The notes under the pieces are model-generated. The model was not told where the DNA came from. It saw only the letters and a list, made by a program, of their open reading frames with translations, and made no database searches. The translations under genes and the position numbers were made by a program. A stretch of DNA of 13,879 nucleotides, from the NCBI GenBank assembly GCA_036985955.1, contig BTQQ01000031.1, positions 1-13,879 on the forward strand, written 5' to 3'. Below are positions 1 to 6,409 of the stretch, piece by piece. Position 1 is the first letter of the stretch, and every line of letters starts with the position of its first letter. Source of the DNA: JAUZQZ01 sp036985955 (lineage in GTDB: Bacteria > Pseudomonadota > Zetaproteobacteria > Mariprofundales > Mariprofundaceae).

Positions 1-6
1 ACTCAT

Positions 7-417
7 TCAGAAGCGTTTTATCACCCATTCAGGCGGATTGAAGTATTTATTGCCTCCCGGCGGTATCTGCCGTGTAAAACTTCCATCGCCATTATTGTCA
101 TAAAGATAGTAGGGCGGTGTGCCAATGGCCGGACTGACCTTGATCATATATACACGCCCGTGCAGGGAATATTCCTCCACTGTCGCTCCATCCTTGCGTT
201 TAAAAACACGAACCTGCGCGCCCTTGCCCGCTTCGGGCGCTGCGAACTCCTCGCCCAGATCGTTTTGTCTGCTGGGTGGCTGCACCGTTTCTTTCGCTTC
301 GGGCGTGTTCTGCACTCCCGTTGGCGGTGGTAATACCGAAGATCGATCTGCCGCCATAACAGTAAAAACGGGCATGTATATCAGGAAGGTAAGGAAAAAG
401 AAAAGATGCCGGTTCAT
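7..417 (-). CDS. DUF2782 family exported protein
   Basis: A 136-residue protein of unknown function. The N-terminus (residues 1-23) is a clear Sec signal peptide: Met-Asn-Arg-His, then a long Phe/Leu/Ile/Val stretch ending in Val-Met-Ala-Ala before a polar segment, so the product is expected in the periplasm. A Pro/Gln-rich linker (about 28-65) follows. The C-terminal part (about 68-136) has the pattern I associate with DUF2782: V-R-V-F-K-R-K-D, then Y-x-x-x-G-x-x-Y-M-I-K-V-x-P, then Y-Y-L-Y-D-x-x-G-D-G, ending P-P-E-W-V-I-K-R-F. In some gammaproteobacteria such genes sit near polA, but that neighbour is not visible here. The ATG at 417 is kept because it begins the signal peptide. Only AGG three bases upstream resembles a ribosome binding site. 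The gene is transcribed divergently from the Yip1-like gene. No biochemical role can be assigned. Confidence 0.85.
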   Translation of the reverse strand: MNRHLFFFLTFLIYMPVFTVMAADRSSVLPPPTGVQNTPEAKETVQPPSRQNDLGEEFAAPEAGKGAQVRVFKRKDGATVEEYSLHGRVYMIKVSPAIGTPPYYLYDNNGDGSFTRQIPPGGNKYFNPPEWVIKRF

Positions 418-509
418 GTTCCTAAGTATAGACGGAACGCTTAATCTTACACAACACCTTGCACAAAAGTGTCGGATAGACTTGGATTAGACTCTTCGAA
501 AGGGGAACC
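418..509. promoter_or_regulatory. Divergent intergenic promoter region
   Basis: This 92-nt gap separates two divergent start codons and must carry both promoters. On the minus strand, TATACT (430-425) is a close match to a -10 box. It has TTGTGT (454-449) 18 nt upstream, but it would place the transcription start within a few bases of the ATG at 417. On the plus strand, TTGCAC (459-464) could be a -35, with only a poor -10 (TTGGAT, 482-487) after 17 nt. AGGGG at 501-505 is a good ribosome binding site for the ATG at 510. The promoter calls are visual matches only. Confidence 0.4.
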
Positions 510-1088
510 ATGAAAGACGAGCAGAATTATTTTTCCAGCGAACGCATCGGTGAAACACTCCTGCCGTCATTCAAGGCAACCATGACTTCGCCCACCCCAT
601 GTTTCGAAAACATGCCAGTCGCACAGGACTACAAAAATTCTATGGTCCTGCTTGTCATCTATCTCCTCGTCCCGGCGCTCATTGCCAGCATTTTTTCCGG
701 CCTTATGTCCATCGTTTTCATTCTTCCCATGTTTTTATTGTTTGGCATCGTAGGGACATGGGCATGGGCATGGTATCTGGGCTGGGCCGCCCGCACATTC
801 TGTAAATCGTCGTTAACCACCGCCGATGCCTTTCAAATCTGTGCTTATGGCGCAGCTCCCGTCATATTTTCAATGATTCCGATCGTGGGTGTTATCACCA
901 CTTTATGGAGCCTGTATTTAAACTGGCAGGGTCTGGTGTCGCATGCCCGGATCGGCGGCGGATCAGCACTGTTGATTATTCTTGCATCCTTTGTTGTTCT
1001 TGGTGTTTCGCTGTTATTGCTGGTGGTTTTACTATTTTATTTTGCGGCACAAACAGGTATCAACCTTCCTGAAGTTCAGTGGTTTTAA
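510..1088 (+). CDS. Yip1-like multi-pass membrane protein
   Basis: A 192-residue integral membrane protein. A soluble N-terminus of about 40 residues is followed by hydrophobic segments near 43-62, 64-88, 107-135 and 152-181, giving about five membrane spans. The segment T-A-D-A-F-Q-I-C-A-Y-G-A-A-P (about 104-117), followed by a hydrophobic stretch with I-P-I-V-G and a W-S-L-Y-L-x-W-x-G-L signature, is typical of bacterial Yip1/YckC-type proteins (PF04893 style). Their function in bacteria is not established. The ATG at 510 has AGGGG four bases upstream. The stop codon TAA (1086-1088) overlaps the stop of the convergent Smr gene. Family assignment is moderately sure; a specific role is not known. 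Confidence 0.75.
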   Translation: MKDEQNYFSSERIGETLLPSFKATMTSPTPCFENMPVAQDYKNSMVLLVIYLLVPALIASIFSGLMSIVFILPMFLLFGIVGTWAWAWYLGWAARTFCKSSLTTADAFQICAYGAAPVIFSMIPIVGVITTLWSLYLNWQGLVSHARIGGGSALLIILASFVVLGVSLLLLVVLLFYFAAQTGINLPEVQWF

Positions 1089-1597
1089 CGCTGCCTGCGA
1101 ATGAGAACCAGGCATGAACCGCCACGGGTCCCGGGCTTGGGAATCGCAGCCAGTACATGGCCGGCAAAAGGACCTTCCGCCAGCCAGCGGTAGACCGATT
1201 CCTTTAATACCGGACGACCATCCCGTGAATGCAAGCCACGCCCATGCACCAGACACAGCACACGATTGTGTTCCATTAGCGCCTGTTGCATGGAATGTTC
1301 AAGCACGGCAAGGACCTCCTCGCGCGTCATGCCATGCAAATCGACCTCCATATCCGCCGGTGGCCGCCCATTCGCCAGTTGGCGCAAGCGTTCCTGTGAA
1401 ATGCCATCGGCTTTAAGCACCCATGGTACTGCCGACTTCTCCGGCCGGATGCCCTCCAATCCCGCGGAGGGAGGGTGCCCTGATTCCATTGTCCTGTGAA
1501 TCTGAGGACGCGGTTTGTTTGCCTGACGACGAGATTCGCTTTGTAGTCTTCGCACACCACGCATGGCATGGCCAAACAAGTCATCATCATCCGGCAT
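1085..1597 (-). CDS. Smr-domain protein
   Basis: A 170-residue protein with a basic, probably disordered N-terminal half (about 1-80) and a C-terminal Smr (small MutS-related) domain (about 83-170). The domain is recognised by V-D-L-H-G-M-T-x-x-E (about 85-94), by L-V-H-G-R-G-L-H-S (about 116-124), where HGRG stands at the usual HGxG position, and by the closing strand G-G-S-C-L-V-L-I-R. Stand-alone Smr proteins of this size (SmrA/SmrB/YdaL type) are nucleases; SmrB of E. coli cleaves mRNA at collided ribosomes. Which of these activities applies here cannot be told. It is the last gene of the minus-strand operon, starting 3 nt after the gpsA stop with only a weak AAAGAA-like upstream sequence, so translation is probably coupled. 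Its stop overlaps the stop of the convergent Yip1-like gene. Confidence 0.85.
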   Translation of the reverse strand: MPDDDDLFGHAMRGVRRLQSESRRQANKPRPQIHRTMESGHPPSAGLEGIRPEKSAVPWVLKADGISQERLRQLANGRPPADMEVDLHGMTREEVLAVLEHSMQQALMEHNRVLCLVHGRGLHSRDGRPVLKESVYRWLAEGPFAGHVLAAIPKPGTRGGSCLVLIRRQR

Positions 1598-1600
1598 AGG

Positions 1601-2590
1601 TTAAAATTCTTTGCGCTCGGGGCGCGTCATCAATTCCTGCACGGCATCCGTTAAGCGAAGATTCCCGCGGAGAACCTGATACACCGACTCCATCAACGGC
1701 ACCTCCACCTCAAGCCTGGCAGCCAGCGCATGGATGGCATAGGCCGTACCCAGACCCTCCACCACTTGGCCAATGTGTGCTTCTGCTCCGGCAACATCCA
1801 TGCCCTGAGCCAGCGCAATACCAAAGCGGCGGTTTCTGGACAACTCACCGGTACATGTAAGCACCAGATCACCCAACCCGGATAAACCCATCAGAGTTTC
1901 CCGACGGGCGCCACATGCACAGGCAATACGCGCCATTTCCGCCAGCCCCCGGGTGATGACAGCAGCTACGGCGTTATGCCCTAATTGCATGCCATTCGCC
2001 ATACCTGCGGCAATGGCAACCACATTCTTCAACGCTCCACCCAATGAAACACCAGCAGGATCATCACTGGCATAAATACGGAAATTCGTATCCGCAAAGA
2101 ACAACGCCGCTGCTTCAGCCTGCTTAATATCCGATGCAGCCATGGTCATGGCAGTCGGCAATCCCCTGGCAACCTCTGCGGCAAAAGACGGGCCGGAAAG
2201 CACGATGCTTCTTTCAGTCCCAAGATGCCGAACAAGCAATTCATCGGTATGCTCAAGCGTATTCGGGTGGATGCCTTTAAAGGCGGCAATCACGGGAGCG
2301 CCGGATGCCTTTGCCACTTGCGACAGAACAGACTCAGCCGCCGAACTGGGCGTGGCAATGACGACGGCCCGCGAATCATCAAGCGCAACATTCAGATCAG
2401 ATGTGACTTCGAGACTATCCGGAAACGAAACGCCGGGAAGGTAAACATCGTTTTCGCGCACCTGCTGCATACGCGCCGCCTTTGCCGCATCACGGGCAAA
2501 CAACCGGACGGAACGCCCCTGACGCGCAAGTACCATAGCCAGCGCCGTTCCCCACGAGCCCGCCCCAATCACACAAACCGATGTATTCAT
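1601..2590 (-). CDS. gpsA: Glycerol-3-phosphate dehydrogenase [NAD(P)+]
   Basis: GpsA reduces dihydroxyacetone phosphate to sn-glycerol 3-phosphate in the cytoplasm, supplying the backbone for phospholipids. From the chosen start the protein is 329 residues, normal for the family. The Rossmann nucleotide site G-A-G-S-W-G-T-A is at residues 9-16. The F-K-G-I motif (about 104-107) and the catalytic-lysine segment G-G-A-L-K-N-V (Lys188) are present, followed by G-L-S-G-L-G-D-L and C-T-G-x-x-S-R-N. The frame is open upstream to a GTG at 2611 and an ATG at 2602. I prefer the ATG at 2590 because the protein then begins directly before the first beta strand, and because ATGA (2590-2587) overlaps the lnt stop, a coupling also seen at ybeY in this operon. 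GCGGA lies a few bases upstream. The Smr gene follows after 3 nt. Confidence 0.96.
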   Translation of the reverse strand: MNTSVCVIGAGSWGTALAMVLARQGRSVRLFARDAAKAARMQQVRENDVYLPGVSFPDSLEVTSDLNVALDDSRAVVIATPSSAAESVLSQVAKASGAPVIAAFKGIHPNTLEHTDELLVRHLGTERSIVLSGPSFAAEVARGLPTAMTMAASDIKQAEAAALFFADTNFRIYASDDPAGVSLGGALKNVVAIAAGMANGMQLGHNAVAAVITRGLAEMARIACACGARRETLMGLSGLGDLVLTCTGELSRNRRFGIALAQGMDVAGAEAHIGQVVEGLGTAYAIHALAARLEVEVPLMESVYQVLRGNLRLTDAVQELMTRPERKEF

Positions 2591-4098
2591 GTGTTCCGCC
2601 ATCCTGCCCACACAACGAACAAAAGTGGAACAATCAAGCCCAACAGCGGCAGGTTGCCCCAGCGTTGATAAGGCGTTCGCACATCTGAATCCCGGTATTC
2701 ACCGTAAACAACCCCTTGGGTAAACCAGTCCATGGTCTGTTGAATGCTTCCGTCCGGTGCCACTATAGCGGACACACCCGTATTAGCGGCGCGCAACAGG
2801 TAACGCCCGGTTTCCACGGCGCGCATGCGAGCCGCCTGCAAATGCTGCCATGTCGCGGGCGTGTGGCCATACCATGCATCGTTGGTCACATTGACCAGCA
2901 CCGATGCCGTATCCGCACGCTGGCGCGCCTCGCGTGGAAAAATCGCTTCATAACACACCAGCGAACCATAACGCCCATGGGCGCCTTGTAACACGCCCGA
3001 ATCTCCGGACGGCTGAAAATCGGCAATGTTGGGCACCAGGGCGTGCAGGAATGGAATCCATGAGGGTACATATTCACCAAATGGAACCAGATGCTGCTTG
3101 CCTACGAATTGCAATTCCTTCCTGCCGGGCTGAAACAGGTAAATTCCGTTGTGTGCAACAGATTGTGCAAGGCGCCCACCGCCATCAAGCTTGAGGCCAC
3201 CAAACAGGACCGGGGTATTCCACGCCTGCATGTGCCGCAACAACCAGATCCTCCATTCCGGCGCTCGCTCCAGAAACAGTGGTACGGCCACTTCCGGCCA
3301 TACAATCAAATCACTCCACCTGGCAGCCTGTTCCGATAATCGTACATAACGGTGCATGGTTTCGTTGAGAAAATCCGCATTCCATTTCAGCTTCTGAGGA
3401 ATGTTGGCCTGTATCAGTGCTACGCGATGGACGGCTCCGTCGGCCCGGTAAGGCGCAGGCGCGGCGATCAGGCATATACCTGCGATTGCAGCACCGGCCA
3501 ACCCCCATCGATAGTATTTATACTGTAGCATGAACGCCAACGAAACCGCCATCAACGCGGGTAAGAAGGCCGCACCATACACGCCCACAACCGCAGCCCA
3601 GCCAATGGCAGGCGTGTCCAGTAGCAGGCTGCCTGGCGGCGTCCACGGCAACCCCGTAAACAAGTGCCCCCGTAGCCATTCCTCGCCCACCATCAGAATC
3701 GGGAACACGACCAGCATACGGGGGCTACCTCCTGTCCTTTCTCCCGCCCCTTCTCCCGCCAATCTGTAACTGCCCCATGCCAGACATGCCGGGAACAAAC
3801 CAAGAACAAGACCAACCAGCGCAGTCGCCAGCACAGCCCACGGCCATGCCAGCGGGCCAAAGGTATGAAACGTTGGCGCCAGCCACCATGCGCCAATGCC
3901 AAACCAGCCAAGCCCGAAAGCCCATCCTGAGGAAAAGGCCTTGCCACGCATAAACAGCAGAATCCAGCCCGCAAAGGCCAATACTGCCAACCACTTGTAA
4001 TCATAGGGAGAAAAAGCAAAGGGCATAAGACTGCCAAGAAGAAATGCCGCTATAAGTCTGACCCATGATGAATCGCGCAACCACTGTTGGTAAAACAT
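2587..4098 (-). CDS. lnt: Apolipoprotein N-acyltransferase
   Basis: Lnt transfers a fatty acyl chain from phospholipid to the N-terminal cysteine of diacylglyceryl-lipoproteins, the last step of lipoprotein maturation in the inner membrane. The first about 220 residues contain a series of hydrophobic membrane segments. The C-terminal part is a nitrilase-like (carbon-nitrogen hydrolase) domain facing the periplasm. The catalytic triad can be seen: Glu269 in V-W-P-E-V, Lys334 in G-K-Q-H-L-V-P-F-G-E, and Cys382 in V-C-Y-E-A-I-F-P. These positions are close to those in E. coli Lnt. A final hydrophobic segment and W-R-N-T close the protein at 503 residues. The frame is open to an ATG at 4182, but that start would overlap corC by 74 nt and add a non-hydrophobic leader. 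The ATG at 4098, 10 nt after the corC stop, is preferred. No strong ribosome binding site is seen. The stop overlaps the gpsA start. Confidence 0.96.
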   Translation of the reverse strand: MFYQQWLRDSSWVRLIAAFLLGSLMPFAFSPYDYKWLAVLAFAGWILLFMRGKAFSSGWAFGLGWFGIGAWWLAPTFHTFGPLAWPWAVLATALVGLVLGLFPACLAWGSYRLAGEGAGERTGGSPRMLVVFPILMVGEEWLRGHLFTGLPWTPPGSLLLDTPAIGWAAVVGVYGAAFLPALMAVSLAFMLQYKYYRWGLAGAAIAGICLIAAPAPYRADGAVHRVALIQANIPQKLKWNADFLNETMHRYVRLSEQAARWSDLIVWPEVAVPLFLERAPEWRIWLLRHMQAWNTPVLFGGLKLDGGGRLAQSVAHNGIYLFQPGRKELQFVGKQHLVPFGEYVPSWIPFLHALVPNIADFQPSGDSGVLQGAHGRYGSLVCYEAIFPREARQRADTASVLVNVTNDAWYGHTPATWQHLQAARMRAVETGRYLLRAANTGVSAIVAPDGSIQQTMDWFTQGVVYGEYRDSDVRTPYQRWGNLPLLGLIVPLLFVVWAGWRNT

Positions 4099-4108
4099 CC
4101 GAGTGTCT

Positions 4109-4933
4109 TTATCCGGCAGGAGTATCTGCCATGGGCGTGATATGTAACTTGAGAACCCGTCTGGGTTCCGCCGCCAGCACATACACGGTCAACCCGGCCA
4201 CCTCGATCCGCTCCCCTTGCGCCGGAATGCGTCCGCACAAACTGGTCACCATACCCCCGACCGTATCATAATCACCTTCCGGCAATTGACGCCCCAGCAC
4301 TTCTTCCAGATCCTCGACATGCATACGGCCAGCCACCACATAACCGCCATCCTCTCCCCGCACACATTCCCCGGATTCACCAGCCTCACCCACTTCATCC
4401 ATAGAACCGACGATCTCGGTCAACAAATCGGAAAGTGTTACCAGCCCCCCCGTGCCACCGTACTCGTCCATGACAATGGCAAGGTGCATGCCTTTCTGTT
4501 TCATGCGTCCCAGCAGCCCAAGCACAAGCTGTGATTCCGGTACTTTCAGACAGGGGCGAATCAGGCCGGAAAGGTGTTTGTTCTTCCCCTGAATCTCGGC
4601 GGAGAATACATCCCATGCATGAATGACACCTTCAATATTGTCAAGATCATCAACATAGACCGGCAATTTGGAATACTCATTGCCGGCAATCTTTTTTGCT
4701 GCTTCCTTAAGCGACATGCTTGCCTCAAGTGCAAAAATCTCTGAGCGTGGAACCATCAATTCCCGTACCCGCACATCGCGGAACATCACCAGACTTTCGA
4801 GCATGCGACGATGATCATCGGACTGGACAGCTTCCGCCCTGCGGATCAACGCCAGCAATTCGTCTTCATCACGGCCAGGCCGTAAACGCTCAAGCCATCG
4901 CGAGCGTAATCGCTCCCGCCAACAATCAAACAT
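4109..4933 (-). CDS. corC: CorC/YbeX-type CBS-domain protein
   Basis: A 274-residue soluble protein of the CorC/HlyC family. Two CBS domains lie at about 56-113 (starting V-R-E-L-M-V-P-R-S) and about 120-180 (with M-D-E-Y-G-G-T-G-G-L-V-T and D-L-L-T-E-I-V-G). A C-terminal transporter-associated domain follows (about 195-270, with G-R-M-x-V-E-D-L and Y-D-T-V-G-G). It lacks the DUF21 membrane domain, so it is the short cytoplasmic type. E. coli YbeX/CorC has been linked to magnesium/cobalt efflux and to ribosome-related functions; its place after ybeY and before lnt is the usual order. The ATG at 4933 overlaps the ybeY end by 8 nt and has AAAGGAG (4947-4941) 7 nt upstream, which settles the start. 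Family identity is sure; biochemical role is only partly known. Confidence 0.93.
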   Translation of the reverse strand: MFDCWRERLRSRWLERLRPGRDEDELLALIRRAEAVQSDDHRRMLESLVMFRDVRVRELMVPRSEIFALEASMSLKEAAKKIAGNEYSKLPVYVDDLDNIEGVIHAWDVFSAEIQGKNKHLSGLIRPCLKVPESQLVLGLLGRMKQKGMHLAIVMDEYGGTGGLVTLSDLLTEIVGSMDEVGEAGESGECVRGEDGGYVVAGRMHVEDLEEVLGRQLPEGDYDTVGGMVTSLCGRIPAQGERIEVAGLTVYVLAAEPRRVLKLHITPMADTPAG

Positions 4934-5411
4934 TCACTCGCTCCTTTCCGTACTCCCTTCCATAGGGATCATGTAGATTAAGCTGCGCCATGGCGCGGCT
5001 TTCCATGGTCTGCATGCGCTTCGCCTGTGCCTCTTCCGCATGGTCGTGCCCCAGCAGGTGCAACACGCCGTGCACAATGAGGTGCAAGGCATGGTCGCAT
5101 GCATCCAGCCCCAACCGGCCGGCTTCCTTTTTTACAAAAGGCCATGCCAGAATGATATCCCCCAGTGATTCGTCGAAATGAAAAACGGGGCCATCCTGCA
5201 TGGGAAAAGACAACACATCGGTGACAACATCCTCATGCCGCCACTGCCGGTTCAGTTCACGCACCACATCATCACCCGCCACACGTACGCACAGCAACAC
5301 GGCACGGCTTACTCCCGCCTGAGCACAGGCTGTGGCCACGGCCTGACGTATCCTTGCATCATCCGGCAAATCAGAGTGGCTAATACCTTCATCCACCATG
5401 ATATCAATCAT
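4926..5411 (-). CDS. ybeY: Endoribonuclease YbeY, rRNA maturation factor
   Basis: YbeY is a zinc-dependent single-strand endoribonuclease involved in 16S rRNA 3' end maturation and ribosome quality control. The 161-residue protein carries the zinc motif His114-x3-His118-x5-His124 within H-G-V-L-H-L-L-G-H-D-H, and the upstream T-D-V-L-S-F-P signature (64-70) of the UPF0054 family. Length is normal. The ATG at 5411 forms ATGA with the stop of the phoH-like gene and has CGGGAG a few bases upstream. A second in-frame ATG at 5399 would remove only four residues. The phoH-ybeY-corC-lnt order is conserved in many proteobacteria and supports the call. Confidence 0.97.
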   Translation of the reverse strand: MIDIMVDEGISHSDLPDDARIRQAVATACAQAGVSRAVLLCVRVAGDDVVRELNRQWRHEDVVTDVLSFPMQDGPVFHFDESLGDIILAWPFVKKEAGRLGLDACDHALHLIVHGVLHLLGHDHAEEAQAKRMQTMESRAMAQLNLHDPYGREYGKERVNV

Positions 5412-6382
5412 GATTCTCCCGCCTCGCTGCGCTCATAAGCAGCAACAATTTTCTCCACCAACGGGTGCCGCACCACATCCTGACCACTTAAACGGCAAAT
5501 ACCTACATTCTCCACGCCTTCCAGCACCTGCAAGACATGCAACAGGCCGCTATGATGCTTGGTGGGAAGATCCACCTGTGTCGTATCGCCAGTCACCACC
5601 ATCCTCGAGGAAAACCCGAGCCGCGTCAGAAACATCTTCATCTGCTCCCGCGTGGTATTTTGCGCCTCATCCAGAATGACGAACGCATCATTCAGGGTGC
5701 GTCCGCGCATGTAAGCCAGAGGCGCCACCTCAATACGGCCGGATTCCATGAGTCCGTTCATTTTCTCCAACCCGATCATATCGGCCAGCGCATCAAACAA
5801 TGGCCGCAGGTAGGGATCCACCTTCTGCTGTATATCTCCGGGCAAAAAGCCCAATCGCTCTCCGGCTTCCACTGCTGGTCGCGTCAGAATCACGCGTTCC
5901 ACCTGATGCGATTGCAGAGCTTCAACGGCCATGGCCACGGCCAGATAGGTCTTTCCCGTGCCCGCGGGGCCTACCGCCAGCGTCAACACATGCTGGCGGA
6001 TACTGTCCAGATAATGCCGCTGATTTGGCGTCTTGCCCTGAACGCGGCGGCGTCCGGCCACCACAACATCGGCATCGGTTTCCATTGTTTCTTTTTCGCC
6101 CCCGCCGGATGCCGCCTGAGTGCGCAAAATGCCTTCCAGTTGAACATCTTCAACCGGACCTTTCTTTGCCCACGGCAACAGCGCATAAATGACTTCCGCC
6201 GCCACACGGCCCTGATCCCCTTCGATTTGCCAATCGCCAGGCTGCCCGAGAAAACGCACCCCGAACTGCGCTTCAATCCGGCGCAAAATACGGTTTTTGC
6301 TGCCACACAGACTGCGCAACACCTTCGGACCGGCATCGGAAATGTTCAGATGAACGCAGGACTCCGGGTGGTTATTCGCCAC
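5408..6382 (-). CDS. PhoH-like ATPase (PhoL/YbeZ type)
   Basis: A 324-residue cytoplasmic P-loop ATPase of the PhoH-like family. Residues about 20-70 resemble the small KH-like RNA-binding domain at the N-terminus of YbeZ proteins (L-C-G-x-x-N-R-I-L-R-R-I-E). The ATPase core has Walker A at 138-145 (G-P-A-G-T-G-K-T), Walker B at 235-240 (V-I-L-D-E-A followed by Q-N), and the sensor-like V-T-G-D-T-T-Q-V-D-L-P (263-273). The segment T-R-P-A-V-E-A-G-E-R-L-G-F-L-P-G-D is typical of the family. The protein is thought to act with its neighbour YbeY in RNA metabolism, an inference from conserved linkage and from work on E. coli YbeZ. The start is a GTG at 6382, chosen because GGAG lies 7 nt upstream and the N-terminus fits. 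It begins 27 nt after miaB and overlaps ybeY by 4 nt. Confidence 0.95.
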   Translation of the reverse strand: MANNHPESCVHLNISDAGPKVLRSLCGSKNRILRRIEAQFGVRFLGQPGDWQIEGDQGRVAAEVIYALLPWAKKGPVEDVQLEGILRTQAASGGGEKETMETDADVVVAGRRRVQGKTPNQRHYLDSIRQHVLTLAVGPAGTGKTYLAVAMAVEALQSHQVERVILTRPAVEAGERLGFLPGDIQQKVDPYLRPLFDALADMIGLEKMNGLMESGRIEVAPLAYMRGRTLNDAFVILDEAQNTTREQMKMFLTRLGFSSRMVVTGDTTQVDLPTKHHSGLLHVLQVLEGVENVGICRLSGQDVVRHPLVEKIVAAYERSEAGES

Positions 6383-6409
6383 AGTTCAACTCCAGTGTTT
6401 TCGACAATT

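Noticed and set aside
2591..2611. Longer gpsA starts at GTG 2611 or ATG 2602
   Set aside because: They add residues before the first Rossmann strand that the family lacks, and they lose the ATGA coupling with the lnt stop.
4099..4182. Longer lnt start at the ATG at 4182
   Set aside because: It would overlap corC by 74 nt and add 28 residues with no membrane character before the normal Lnt N-terminus.
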